In this document: piece by piece, positions 47,538 through 55,234 of the stretch
Layout of the letters: every line of letters starts with the position of its first letter
Position numbering within the stretch: position 1 is the stretch's first letter
Origin: Rufibacter immobilis
GTDB taxonomy: Bacteria > Bacteroidota > Bacteroidia > Cytophagales > Hymenobacteraceae
Assembly: GCF_003721565.1 (NCBI RefSeq)
Contig: NZ_RJJE01000009.1
Span: 496,001-560,000, forward strand
Length of the DNA stretch: 64,000 nt
Direction of reading: 5' to 3'
Program-made: the position numbers and the translations under genes
The notes under the pieces: model-generated
Databases searched by the model: none
Told to the model about the DNA's origin: nothing
The model's input: the letters and a program-made list of their open reading frames with translations, nothing else

Positions 47538-48440
47538 ATGAAACCCAATACCATGAAATTGATCAAGACACAGGTAAGCAGCTTATTGGTAGCCACTTTA
47601 TTACTAGGTGCCTGCGGCAAAGGCGGCGATGCCCAGAAAGAGAACATTGAAGGCGATAAATCTGCCAACGCAGCTACCACCATCACCATCAAAGGGAGTG
47701 ACACGGTGCTGCCCCTGGCTCAGCAGGAAGCCGAAAAATTCATGGCTAAGCACAGCGGCGCTTCCATTACCGTGGTAGGCGGGGGTACCGGGGTAGGTCT
47801 GTCTGCCTTGCAGGAGGGTACCACAGACATTGCCATGGCCTCACGCGGCCTCAAGACCGAGGAGAAACTGAAACTGAAAGGCGCCAAGAAAAACGTCACA
47901 GAAGTACTCATCGCCTATGATGCCCTTTCTGTGGTGGTACACCCCAGCAACAAAGTAAATCAGCTTACCCGTGAGCAGCTGGAGGGCATTTTCACCGGCA
48001 AAATCACCAACTGGCAAGAAGTGGGCGGCGCCAATGTGAAGATTGTAGCTTACTCCCGCGAGACCAGTTCTGGCACCTATGAGTTCTTCAAGGAGCACGT
48101 GATGGACAAAAAGAACTACGCCAACGGAATTCTCATGATGCCCGCCACCGGTTCCATTGTACAGTCGGTGAGCCAGACGGCGGGGGCCATTGGCTATATT
48201 GGCCTGGCCTATGAAACCAAAGACGTGAAATCGCTGGCGGTGTCTTATGACCAGGGCAAAACCTTTGTTGCCCCTAGCGTAGAGGCGGCCAAAGACAAGA
48301 CCTATCCAATTTCGCGCCCGCTGTTCTTCTTCCATGACGCCACGGCCGAAGCCAAAGTGAAGCCTTTTGTAGACTACGTGCTTTCTGAGGAAGGCCAACA
48401 GATAGTACAGGAGACCGGCTACATTCCCTTGAGCAAATAG
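47538..48440 (+). CDS. pstS: Phosphate-binding lipoprotein of the Pst transporter
   Basis: Binds inorganic phosphate in the periplasm and delivers it to PstCA. Signal peptide with lipobox LLLGAC and Cys26, so it is anchored. TITIKGSDTVLPLAQQEAEKF is the start of the PBP fold in pieces; GGGTGVGLSALQEGTTDIAMASR contacts phosphate; LEGIFTGKITNWQEVGG and SRETSSGTYEFF are standard PstS segments. 300 residues is normal for the short type. It lies 30 nt after the porin gene and 22 nt before pstC. A second ATG at 47553 is also possible. Confidence 0.96.
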   Translation: MKPNTMKLIKTQVSSLLVATLLLGACGKGGDAQKENIEGDKSANAATTITIKGSDTVLPLAQQEAEKFMAKHSGASITVVGGGTGVGLSALQEGTTDIAMASRGLKTEEKLKLKGAKKNVTEVLIAYDALSVVVHPSNKVNQLTREQLEGIFTGKITNWQEVGGANVKIVAYSRETSSGTYEFFKEHVMDKKNYANGILMMPATGSIVQSVSQTAGAIGYIGLAYETKDVKSLAVSYDQGKTFVAPSVEAAKDKTYPISRPLFFFHDATAEAKVKPFVDYVLSEEGQQIVQETGYIPLSK

Positions 48441-48462
48441 TTTCTGATTTAACCTCACATCC

Positions 48463-49668
48463 ATGAAACGGTACTTCCACAACCTGGGCGAAAAAATCAT
48501 TGAAGGCCTGATCACCATCAGCGGCACCGTGACCAGTATCACCGTGCTCCTGATTGTCTTCTACCTGTTCAAAGAAGGTCTGGGTGTGTTCAGCCAGACG
48601 CCGGTGGCGGAAGGGGCCGTACTTGCCATTCATCCGCAGAACCCGGTAAAAGAACTTTCGGCCGCCGAGGTGAAGGAGATTTTTGACCAGAACATCACCA
48701 ACTGGAACCAAGTGGGTGGCCCTAATGCTCCCATTAAACTTTTTGAGGTAGATGACATCACCGACTACTACACCGAGGAACAAATTGGCCCCGACTTTGA
48801 ATACCTGCCCCAGCGCATCAACGAGCTGGTCAGCAAAGACCCTAACATTCTCGCCTTCTTCCCAGACGAATACCTGGCCAAAGACTTTGCGGGAAAGCGG
48901 CTGGAGCTGGACAACATCTCTGTAAGTCAATTCTTGGGCGGGCGCCAGTGGTACCCCACTATTCAGCCGGCGGTGCAGATGGGAGTGCTCTCGCTTATCC
49001 TGGGCACGTTGTGGGTGAGCTTGGGGGCCATTGCCATCGCGCTTCCGCTGGGTCTGGCCACGTCTATTTATTTGGCAGAAATTGCCAACCCCAAACTGCG
49101 GAACTTCCTGAAGCCCGTCATAGAACTGCTGGCAGGTATTCCTTCCGTAGTCTATGGGTTCTTCGGGCTGGTGGTGGTGGTGCCTCTTATCCAAGATGTC
49201 TTCGGCTTGCCTGTGGGTGAGACAGCGCTAGCCGGTAGCATCATTCTGGGTATTATGGCACTACCCACCATCATCTCGGTTTCAGAAGACGCGCTGCGCA
49301 CTACGCCCCGGGCCATGAAAGAAGCGAGCCTGGCCTTGGGAGCCTCCAAATGGCAGACCATTTACAAAGTGATGATCCCGTATTCCATCTCAGGCATCTC
49401 CACGGCCGCCATCCTGGGCATCGGTCGGGCCATTGGCGAAACCATGGCTGTCCTGATGGTGACCGGAAACGCCTCTGTCATTCCCAGCACGTTCCTGGAG
49501 CCGGTGAGAACCATCCCGGCCACCATTGCCGCCGAGCTGGGTGAGGCGCCCCAGGGCGGCATCCACTACCAGGCGCTTTTCGCGCTGGGTTGCATTTTGT
49601 TCCTCATGACGCTGGCCATTAACCTGACGGTGGACATGGTTTCGGCTAAAAAGAAAGCAAACAGATAA
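48463..49668 (+). CDS. pstC: Phosphate ABC transporter permease with PstS-like periplasmic insertion
   Basis: Inner-membrane permease that, with PstA, forms the phosphate channel. At 401 residues it is longer than the usual about 300-320. TM1 lies at about 16-38. Residues about 55-150 form a periplasmic insert with LAIHPQNPVKELSAAEVKEI then FDQNITNWNQVGGPNAPI, closely resembling the middle of the neighbouring PstS (VHPSNKVNQLTREQLEGIF and ITNWQEVGG). From about 168 the normal permease core follows, with the EAA loop (REASLALGASKWQTIYKVMIP, here KEASLALGASKWQ). The insert may bind phosphate, dock PstS or be a decayed duplicate of PstS. Confidence 0.95.
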   Translation: MKRYFHNLGEKIIEGLITISGTVTSITVLLIVFYLFKEGLGVFSQTPVAEGAVLAIHPQNPVKELSAAEVKEIFDQNITNWNQVGGPNAPIKLFEVDDITDYYTEEQIGPDFEYLPQRINELVSKDPNILAFFPDEYLAKDFAGKRLELDNISVSQFLGGRQWYPTIQPAVQMGVLSLILGTLWVSLGAIAIALPLGLATSIYLAEIANPKLRNFLKPVIELLAGIPSVVYGFFGLVVVVPLIQDVFGLPVGETALAGSIILGIMALPTIISVSEDALRTTPRAMKEASLALGASKWQTIYKVMIPYSISGISTAAILGIGRAIGETMAVLMVTGNASVIPSTFLEPVRTIPATIAAELGEAPQGGIHYQALFALGCILFLMTLAINLTVDMVSAKKKANR

Positions 49669-49671
49669 ACC

Positions 49672-50556
49672 ATGGCTTTTGCAAACAACACTTCTACCCA
49701 GAACTCCAAACGGCTGTCGCAGAACGTGGCTTTCTGGATCTTCCGGCTGCTGAGCTTCTCGGTGGTGGCCATCCTGGTGATTATTCTGGGCTTTATCATT
49801 GTGCGGGGCATCTCCGTGATCAGCTGGGAATTCTTAACCCAGATGCCCCGCGAAGGCATGACCGCCGGCGGCATTTATCCTGCCATTATAGGTACGTTGT
49901 GTCTGGTGGTGGGCAGCATGCTGTTCGCTTTCCCCATTGGTATTCTCTCGGGCATTTACATCAATGAGTACGCCAAAGACAGCTGGTTTAAGCGTTTCGT
50001 GAAGATGATGACCAATAACCTGGCGGGTATTCCGTCCATTGTGTTCGGGTTGTTTGGGATGGCCTTGTTCGTGAACCAGTTCGGGTTCGGGGATTCCATT
50101 CTGGCCGGCTCGCTCACCTTGGGTTTGCTGGCTTTGCCGGTGGTCATTAGAACCACCGAGGAATCGCTCAAAGCCATTGACAACTCCTTCAGGATAGGCA
50201 GCCTGGCGCTTGGGGCCACCAAATGGCAGACTACCAGCCGGGTGGTGCTGCCCATGGCGTTCCCCAACATCATTACCGGGCTTATCCTGTCCATAGGCCG
50301 GGTTTCTGGCGAAACGGCGCCCATTCTCTTTACCGTGGCCGCTTATTTTCTGCCCAAGCTACCCAACAGCATCTTTGACCAGGTCATGGCGCTGCCTTAC
50401 CATTTGTACGTCATCTCTACCAGCGGCACCAACATTGAAGCCTCGCGGGCTATGGCCTACGGCACCGCCTTTGTATTGATCATGATTGTGCTGCTGGTGA
50501 ACCTGCTGGCCAACTGGCTGCGCCGATATTTCAGCAGAAAAGTAAAAATGAACTAA
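49672..50556 (+). CDS. pstA: Phosphate ABC transporter permease PstA
   Basis: A 294-residue inner-membrane permease, partner of PstC. Six hydrophobic segments are visible, the first at about 22-42. The EAA motif that contacts the ATPase reads NSFRIGSLALGATKWQTTSR. INEYAKDSWFKRFVKMMTNNLAGIPSIVFGLFG in pieces is typical for PstA. The start codon is only 3 nt after the pstC stop, so translation is probably coupled. A CGTTTAG palindrome separates it from pstB. Confidence 0.96.
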   Translation: MAFANNTSTQNSKRLSQNVAFWIFRLLSFSVVAILVIILGFIIVRGISVISWEFLTQMPREGMTAGGIYPAIIGTLCLVVGSMLFAFPIGILSGIYINEYAKDSWFKRFVKMMTNNLAGIPSIVFGLFGMALFVNQFGFGDSILAGSLTLGLLALPVVIRTTEESLKAIDNSFRIGSLALGATKWQTTSRVVLPMAFPNIITGLILSIGRVSGETAPILFTVAAYFLPKLPNSIFDQVMALPYHLYVISTSGTNIEASRAMAYGTAFVLIMIVLLVNLLANWLRRYFSRKVKMN

Positions 50557-50560
50557 ACTG

Positions 50561-50600
50561 GCGTTTAGGAGCCGTTTTTCCAAAAAGAGCCCCTAGACGC
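50561..50600. repeat. CGTTTAG element, palindromic form inside the pst operon (copy 20)
   Basis: GCGTTTAGGAGCCGTTTTTC and CAAAAAGAGCCCCTAGACGC. It begins 4 nt after the pstA stop, between co-directional operon genes. Confidence 0.9.
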
Positions 50601-50635
50601 AATACAAACCAGCAAAGGCCTTCCTTCCATTGAAT

Positions 50636-51388
50636 ATGAATAGTGTAGAAACCAAAGACCTTCACCTCTATTACGGCGATTTCCATGCGCTCAAAGGCAT
50701 TACCATGGGCATGAAGAAAAACCAGGTGACAGCCTTCATCGGGCCCTCGGGGTGCGGGAAATCTACGTACCTGCGGTGCTTCAACCGCATGAACGACCTC
50801 ATTGACGGCGTTAAGATTGAGGGCGAAATCATGATTGACGGCGTAGACATTTACCAGAAAAACATACAGGTAGATGACTTGCGCAAGCACGTGGGTATGG
50901 TGTTCCAGAAGCCTAACCCCTTCCCCAAGTCCATTTTTGAGAACGTGGCGTACGGCCTGCGCGTGAACGGCACCAAAGACAAGAAATTCATAGAGGAGCG
51001 CGTGGAGCGTTCTTTGAAACAGGCCGCCCTTTGGGACGAAGTCAAAGATAAGCTGAAGAAATCTGCCTTTGAGTTGTCTGGCGGGCAGCAGCAGCGCCTC
51101 TGCATTGCCCGGGCGCTGGCCATTGAGCCGTCTGTTTTGCTCATGGATGAACCCACCTCGGCCCTGGACCCGCTTTCCACGGCCAAAACCGAAGAGCTCA
51201 TCCACGAGTTGAAGGAGAACTACACCATTGTGATTGTGACGCACAACATGCAGCAGGCTGGCCGCGTGAGCGACTACACCGCGTTCTTTTACCTGGGCGA
51301 GCTGGTGGAATACGGCAAAACCAAAACCATTTTCACCAACCCCAAAGACCAGCGCACCCAGAACTACATTACCGGCCGCTTCGGTTGA
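50636..51388 (+). CDS. pstB: Phosphate ABC transporter ATP-binding protein
   Basis: A 250-residue ATPase that powers phosphate import. The start is placed at the ATG at 50636; the frame also opens at a TTG 6 nt upstream. Walker A is GPSGCGKST (residues 36-44), the signature is [15 protein letters not shown], Walker B is [13 protein letters not shown], and the switch His is in [11 protein letters not shown]. It also carries the PstB-type FNRMNDLI and [16 protein letters not shown] segments. Hairpin elements flank the gene on both sides (50561-50600, 51393-51440), unlike the tight pstC-pstA junction. Confidence 0.97.
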   Translation: MNSVETKDLHLYYGDFHALKGITMGMKKNQVTAFIGPSGCGKSTYLRCFNRMNDLIDGVKIEGEIMIDGVDIYQKNIQVDDLRKHVGMVFQKPNPFPKSIFENVAYGLRVNGTKDKKFIEERVERSLKQAALWDEVKDKLKKSAFELSGGQQQRLCIARALAIEPSVLLMDEPTSALDPLSTAKTEELIHELKENYTIVIVTHNMQQAGRVSDYTAFFYLGELVEYGKTKTIFTNPKDQRTQNYITGRFG

Positions 51389-51392
51389 TTCC

Positions 51393-51440
51393 GTTGGCGT
51401 TTAGGGGCTCTTTTTGGAAAAACAGCCCCTAAACGCCAAC
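51393..51440. repeat. CGTTTAG element, palindromic form inside the pst operon (copy 21)
   Basis: Two 23-nt arms with one mismatch around GG; the outer GTTG and its complement are copy-specific. It begins 5 nt after the pstB stop. Confidence 0.93.
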
Positions 51441-51518
51441 TCCGGCTGCGCGCTTTTGGGCAGACAGCATATCTCTATTGATTTTAGGCAGCGCCTTCGC
51501 CTTCAACAGAAACATAAT

Positions 51519-52205
51519 ATGAACCAACTAGATAAAGAACTTCTCAGGATCAAGAGCAAAGTAGAGGAGATGTGGACCCTGGTGGATTTCCAGGTGCAGG
51601 CCGGCCGCGAGGGCTTGGTTTCCCCAGATGAGGAACTGGCCAAGAAGGTGAGCAAAAGCGGCAAGAAGGTGAACTCCTATGACATCAAGATTGACCGCAT
51701 GTGCGAGAACATCTTCGCGCTGTACAACCCGGTGGCGGTGGATTTGCGCTGGTTGCTGGCCATTCTCAAGATTAACTCCAACCTGGAACGCATAGGAGAC
51801 TACGCCGAAAGCATCGCCCACATGCTCAAAGAAGCCAATCCGCCCATTGAGCCTACGTTGCTGGCCCAGAGCCGGGTACTGGAGATGTATGACGCCACCC
51901 AGACCATGCTGCAACAGGTTAGGCAGGCATTCTTTGAGGAAAACACTGAACTGGCCCGCCAGGTGATCAAGCGCGACAAGATCCTGAACAAGATCCACGG
52001 CAAGACAGACAAGATGCTGCTCAAGTACTTTCAGACGCACCCGCACAACATTCACCAGAGCCTCAAGGTATCGGGGATTATCCGGAAGTTGGAGCGCATC
52101 GGGGACCACACCACCAACATAGCCGAAGAAATTGTTTTCTATGTAGATGCCAAGGTGGTGAAGCACAAACAGAAAAAGAAGAAAAAAGACAAAGGCGAAG
52201 AATAA
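51519..52205 (+). CDS. phoU: Phosphate transport system regulatory protein PhoU
   Basis: A 228-residue cytosolic protein of two three-helix bundles that restrains phosphate uptake and signalling. The start is placed at the ATG at 51519 (MNQLDKELLRIKSKVEEM), since the longer frame begins inside the upstream hairpin element. Metal-binding-type motifs are seen as ALYNPVAVDLRWLLAILKINSNLERIGDYAE in pieces, and again as HQSLKVSGIIRKLERIGDHTTNIAE. The C-terminus is a lysine-rich tail. It is the last gene of the operon and is followed by a terminator. No phoB/phoR homologue is near. Confidence 0.95.
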   Translation: MNQLDKELLRIKSKVEEMWTLVDFQVQAGREGLVSPDEELAKKVSKSGKKVNSYDIKIDRMCENIFALYNPVAVDLRWLLAILKINSNLERIGDYAESIAHMLKEANPPIEPTLLAQSRVLEMYDATQTMLQQVRQAFFEENTELARQVIKRDKILNKIHGKTDKMLLKYFQTHPHNIHQSLKVSGIIRKLERIGDHTTNIAEEIVFYVDAKVVKHKQKKKKKDKGEE

Positions 52206-52232
52206 GCCCGCTTACTTTCCTGTACATCTTCC

Positions 52233-52260
52233 AAAGCCTGAGAATGCCTTCTCAGGCTTT
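52233..52260 (+). terminator. Rho-independent terminator of the phosphate operon
   Basis: AAAGCCTGAGAA, loop TGCC, TTCTCAGGCTTT: a perfect 12-bp stem followed by GCTTTTTC. Confidence 0.9.
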
Positions 52261-52300
52261 GCTTTTTCTCAGCATTGCCTCCTACCCTACTTATGGTTCG

Positions 52301-52340
52301 CGTTTAGGGGGCCTTTTTCCAAAATCAGGCTAAAACCAGA
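52301..52340 (+). repeat. CGTTTAG element, asymmetric form (copy 22)
   Basis: CGTTTAGGGGGCCTTTTTCC, then AAAATCAGGCTAAAACCAGA. A clear example of the asymmetric tail. Confidence 0.9.
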
Positions 52341-52614
52341 GGGGCGGGGTGGGCAAGGCTACAAGTGCCCGCAAACGGAAGAACACTCCTAAAGTTTATG
52401 GGCCTGTGCCCCGCATTTCTTCTCTGGCAAAGTGATTTGCCCTCTAGCTATAAAAACAGAAAGGACGTCTCTCCCCCTTGAGACGCCCCTCTGCTTCATC
52501 TGCCCCATATACTTTAGCGACAGACGTATGACTATAACATGATTTTATCTAATTATTTCTAAATACAAAGCAAAGCTATTACAAATAGAACTATACAACT
52601 ATATTATATTCTAT

Positions 52615-52794
52615 TTACACGTAGCCCAGCTGCTTGCGGTACAATGCCTTCAAAGCAATAAGACGGGCCATAGATAAAATGGCAAGCTGCTCGCCTGTCA
52701 TGAATCCGCTTGCATCTATCTTTAAAGCGTCTTCCTGTTGCAAAACATCTGCCTCAACGCCTTGTACTAGTTCGGTATTTTCCTGGTATAGCAT
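52615..52794 (-). CDS. Small protein of unknown function (59 residues)
   Basis: A short leftward frame from the ATG at 52794 to TAA at 52615. It reads MLYQENTELVQGVEADVLQQ at the start and ends in MARLIALKALYRKQLGYV. The composition is natural and amphipathic: an acidic N-terminal half and a basic C-terminal helix (GEQLAILSMARLIALKALYRK). No signal peptide or known motif. The opposite strand also has an open frame here (52634-52915), but it is rich in Ser, Cys and Ile with no supporting features, as expected of a shadow. Function unknown. Confidence 0.5.
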   Translation of the reverse strand: MLYQENTELVQGVEADVLQQEDALKIDASGFMTGEQLAILSMARLIALKALYRKQLGYV

Positions 52795-53001
52795 AGCTTC
52801 TTGTATTAGATTTCTGATTCAAAACTACACACAATTGTTATCCGCAATTGGGATTTTAGCCATATCCCCTTCTTCACCCGCTGAATCTACCCAAATGCCT
52901 GACGAATTAATTTAGTACAATTAAACAAGCACCTAGAGGCTCTATTCTTGCCTTCCTGTCTATTAAGTGTTAATTTTGAGGTGTCTCAAGTCTTCTTCCC
53001 A

Positions 53002-53964
53002 ATGCCTTTACTTCTCAGTCCAGATTACAAGCCGCCGCGTTACATGATGAATGGTCACTTTCAGACCATTCTCCCTAGCACCTTGAGGCGCCCACCGGCG
53101 TTGAGCTATAAAAGAGAGCGCATCCAGACCCCAGACAAAGATTTCCTGGATGTAGACTGGTCGGTGGTGGGCTCTAAGACGCTGGTGGTACTTTCCCATG
53201 GGTTGGAGGGCGACACAAACCGTCCCTATATGACGGGCATGGTCCATGCCATGAACAAAGCCGGCTGGGATGCCCTTGCCTGGAACTTCAGAAGCTGTAG
53301 CGGCGAACCCAACCACCTGCTGCGCTCTTACCACATGGGGGCCGTGGAAGACTTGGACCTGGTGGTGCGCCACGCCCTGCAAACCGGTAAATATGAGACC
53401 GTTTATCTGGTAGGCTTTAGTATGGGCGGCAACCTCACCTTAAATTATCTGGCCCAGTGGGCCGATAAAGTGCGCGCGCAAGTGGCCCGCGCCGCCGTTT
53501 TCTCCGTGCCCTGCCACATGAAAAGTGCCTGCACCCAATTGGCCAAACCCGCCAACCGCATCTACATGAAACGTTTCCTGAAATCGCTGCACCGGAAGCT
53601 CCTGGAAAAATCCCAGCGGTTTGAGGTGGACCTCACAGACTACCAGCAGATCACATCCTTTGAGCAGTTTGACGACCGCTACACGGCTCCCATGCACGGC
53701 TTCAAAAACGCCGATGACTACTATGAGCGCTGCAGCTCAGTCGGTCATCTGCACCGCATCCAGATTCCTACCCTGCTGGTGAATGCCCAAAATGACCCGT
53801 TCCTTTCCAAAGAGTGCTTTCCCGTGGAACAAGCTCGCCAAAACCCCAATTTTTACCTGGAGATGCCCCGGCAAGGCGGGCACGTGGGTTTCTCAGAAAA
53901 CTTCCGGAAAGGCCTTTATTATTCTGAGCGCCGGGCGGTGACTTTCCTGCGGGGACAAGGCTAA
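53002..53964 (+). CDS. YheT-family alpha/beta hydrolase
   Basis: A 320-residue hydrolase related to E. coli YheT and ABHD1/3-type proteins. The start is placed at the ATG at 53002; the longer frame would begin with TTG at 52948. KPPRYMMNGHFQTILPSTLRR is a family signature near the N-terminus (in pieces). VVLSHGLEGDTNRPYM forms the oxyanion hole, VYLVGFSMGGNLTLNY carries the nucleophile serine, and GGHVGFSE the catalytic His, with the Asp in NAQNDPFLS. Substrate unknown; esterase activity is a family inference. No signal peptide, so cytosolic. Confidence 0.9.
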   Translation: MPLLLSPDYKPPRYMMNGHFQTILPSTLRRPPALSYKRERIQTPDKDFLDVDWSVVGSKTLVVLSHGLEGDTNRPYMTGMVHAMNKAGWDALAWNFRSCSGEPNHLLRSYHMGAVEDLDLVVRHALQTGKYETVYLVGFSMGGNLTLNYLAQWADKVRAQVARAAVFSVPCHMKSACTQLAKPANRIYMKRFLKSLHRKLLEKSQRFEVDLTDYQQITSFEQFDDRYTAPMHGFKNADDYYERCSSVGHLHRIQIPTLLVNAQNDPFLSKECFPVEQARQNPNFYLEMPRQGGHVGFSENFRKGLYYSERRAVTFLRGQG

Positions 53965-53965
53965 C

Positions 53966-54005
53966 CTGTTTTAGCCTTATTTTCAGAAAAACGGCCCCTA
54001 AACGG
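53966..54005 (-). repeat. CGTTTAG element, asymmetric form, minus orientation (copy 23)
   Basis: On the minus strand CCGTTTAGGGGCCGTTTTTC is followed by TGAAAATAAGGCTAAAACAG. The tail starts 1 nt past the hydrolase stop codon, so the element forms the start of its 3' untranslated region. Confidence 0.88.
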
Positions 54006-54149
54006 TTTTCCAGAATGAGTTTATTTGCACAAACGACACGTTGCTGTCTGCTTATACTAATAAGGAGTGCGCGCCGTTTTCTGACTGGTATTCAACCAAG
54101 AAAATGCCGTTGGCGGGAAAAATCATTTTATTAGAATTAGGGAATGGCG

Positions 54150-54157
54150 TATCTTTG
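54150..54157 (+). promoter_or_regulatory. Candidate -7 element of the NlpC/P60 gene (TATCTTTG)
   Basis: An exact TAnnTTTG match, 33 nt before the start codon. No TTG at the expected -33 spacing. Confidence 0.5.
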
Positions 54158-54189
54158 CCTTTGTTAGAACTCTCCACTAAGAGATAGCT

Positions 54190-54858
54190 TTGAACCACTT
54201 ACCAAAAACTTCCTGTCTGTTGCTCCTGAGCCTTCTTGTGCTCCTAGGTTCCTGCGGAAAGTCTTCTTATTCCACGTTCAGCAAGCCTAACGAAGAGTAC
54301 CGTTCTGCCCGCGAGATAGCCGAGCTGAAACGGAAAGAAAGACTGGAGCGAAAGCGCTCCGGCTTTAAGGGCAATTCGCCCAAGGAAATCCGGATATCCA
54401 GCAGAGACAAGAAAAAGTCGCCGCGTTCCATTCGTATTTCCTCCTCCAACAACAACAAAGCCGTTAGCAGAGACATTCAGACGGTCATCTCCACGGCCCG
54501 CTCTTACCGGGGCACTCCCTATAAGTTTGGCGGCACCAGTCGTGTGGGCATGGATTGCTCGGGCTTGCTTTGCACCTCCTTTCAGGCCATTGACGTCAAT
54601 TTGCCCCGTACCTCCACGGAGCAAAGTCAGTTTGGCCCGGCCATAGCCCCTCATCAACTGAGGGCCGGCGATCTGGTTTTCTTCAGCTCAAGCAACAGCG
54701 CGTATAATATTACGCACGTAGGAATGGTCACAGAGGTGAAAAGCGAGAACGAGATTTGGTTTATTCACGCGTCTACCTCATTAGGCGTGACCGAAGACAA
54801 CCTGTTTGCGCCGTATTACCAGAAAATATTTGTAAAAGCCGTACGCCCCAGCATCTGA
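54190..54858 (+). CDS. NlpC/P60-family peptidoglycan endopeptidase lipoprotein (TTG start)
   Basis: A 222-residue lipoprotein hydrolase that should cut peptide cross-links in peptidoglycan. The signal peptide ends in LVLLGSC with Cys22. Residues about 35-95 are a basic, Ser/Lys-rich linker containing two related pieces (EIRISSRDKKK and SIRISSSNNNK). The C-terminal NlpC/P60 domain has the catalytic Cys123 in GMDCSGLLC, His176 in ITHVGMV and a third polar residue His193 in WFIHAS. The start must be TTG at 54190, because the frame has a TAA 12 nt upstream and no early ATG, while the signal peptide begins right after it. Confidence 0.92.
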   Translation: MNHLPKTSCLLLLSLLVLLGSCGKSSYSTFSKPNEEYRSAREIAELKRKERLERKRSGFKGNSPKEIRISSRDKKKSPRSIRISSSNNNKAVSRDIQTVISTARSYRGTPYKFGGTSRVGMDCSGLLCTSFQAIDVNLPRTSTEQSQFGPAIAPHQLRAGDLVFFSSSNSAYNITHVGMVTEVKSENEIWFIHASTSLGVTEDNLFAPYYQKIFVKAVRPSI

Positions 54859-54866
54859 TGGGGCGT
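54843..54866 (+). terminator. Hairpin overlapping the NlpC/P60 stop codon
   Basis: ACGCCCCA pairs with TGGGGCGT (8 bp), followed by TATTGTTT. The TGA stop lies in the loop side. A weak but plausible terminator. Confidence 0.5.
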
Positions 54867-55020
54867 TATTGTTTACAGACATCTATTGTAAAAATAGCCA
54901 ATACTTACTGTTAAAATTAACAATACAATAACCAAGACACAGATAGAATAAGTGCTAATTAAAAACTTCGAAAAAGTGTTAGCAAAACATTAACTTAAGA
55001 GAGGTAAGTAAATTAAACTC

Positions 55021-55037
55021 TTAACATTATGTTCATA
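55021..55037 (+). promoter_or_regulatory. Possible Pho-box-like pair (TTAACA / TTCATA)
   Basis: TTAACA at 55021 and TTCATA at 55032 are 11 nt apart. They lie 48 and 37 nt before the -7 element, the same positions as the first two repeats of the phosphate-operon box. Only one of the two units is a good match and the region is AT-rich, so chance is possible. Confidence 0.3.
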
Positions 55038-55043
55038 AAATAC

Positions 55044-55076
55044 TTGCGAATAAAAAGATTTTAGTCTCTATCTTTG
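55044..55076 (+). promoter_or_regulatory. Promoter of the Oar-like receptor gene
   Basis: TTG at 55044, 22 nt, TATCTTTG at 55069. It fits the Bacteroidota -33/-7 pattern and implies a leader of about 150 nt. Confidence 0.65.
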
Positions 55077-55234
55077 TCATGTCAATTTACTGACCGCAAA
55101 AAATGTCCTCCTACTACAGGAACCCTGCATTTTCTCTCCTTCGCCGCTCTGTTAACATCCTCTATGTTAACTTAACCATAGCTTACCGCTTTTTCTATTT
55201 ACCTATTTTATTTTTTGTTCAAAAAAAACCCTTT

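Larger units (their letters stand above)
52206..52614. other. Intergenic region after phoU
   Basis: Holds the phoU terminator (52233-52260) and a CGTTTAG element (52301-52340). The remainder to 52614 is AT-rich and shows nothing else that I can support. Confidence 0.55.
54867..55234. other. AT-rich leader region of the Oar-like receptor gene
   Basis: About 370 bp with many TTAA-type repeats and the promoter listed at 55044. The frame of the receptor is open upstream to 55103, but that segment lacks signal-peptide character and is treated as leader. Confidence 0.55.

Noticed and set aside
52634-52915. Plus-strand frame of 93 codons opposite the small gene
   Set aside because: Ser/Cys/Ile-rich translation without a family, and opposite to a more natural minus-strand frame.
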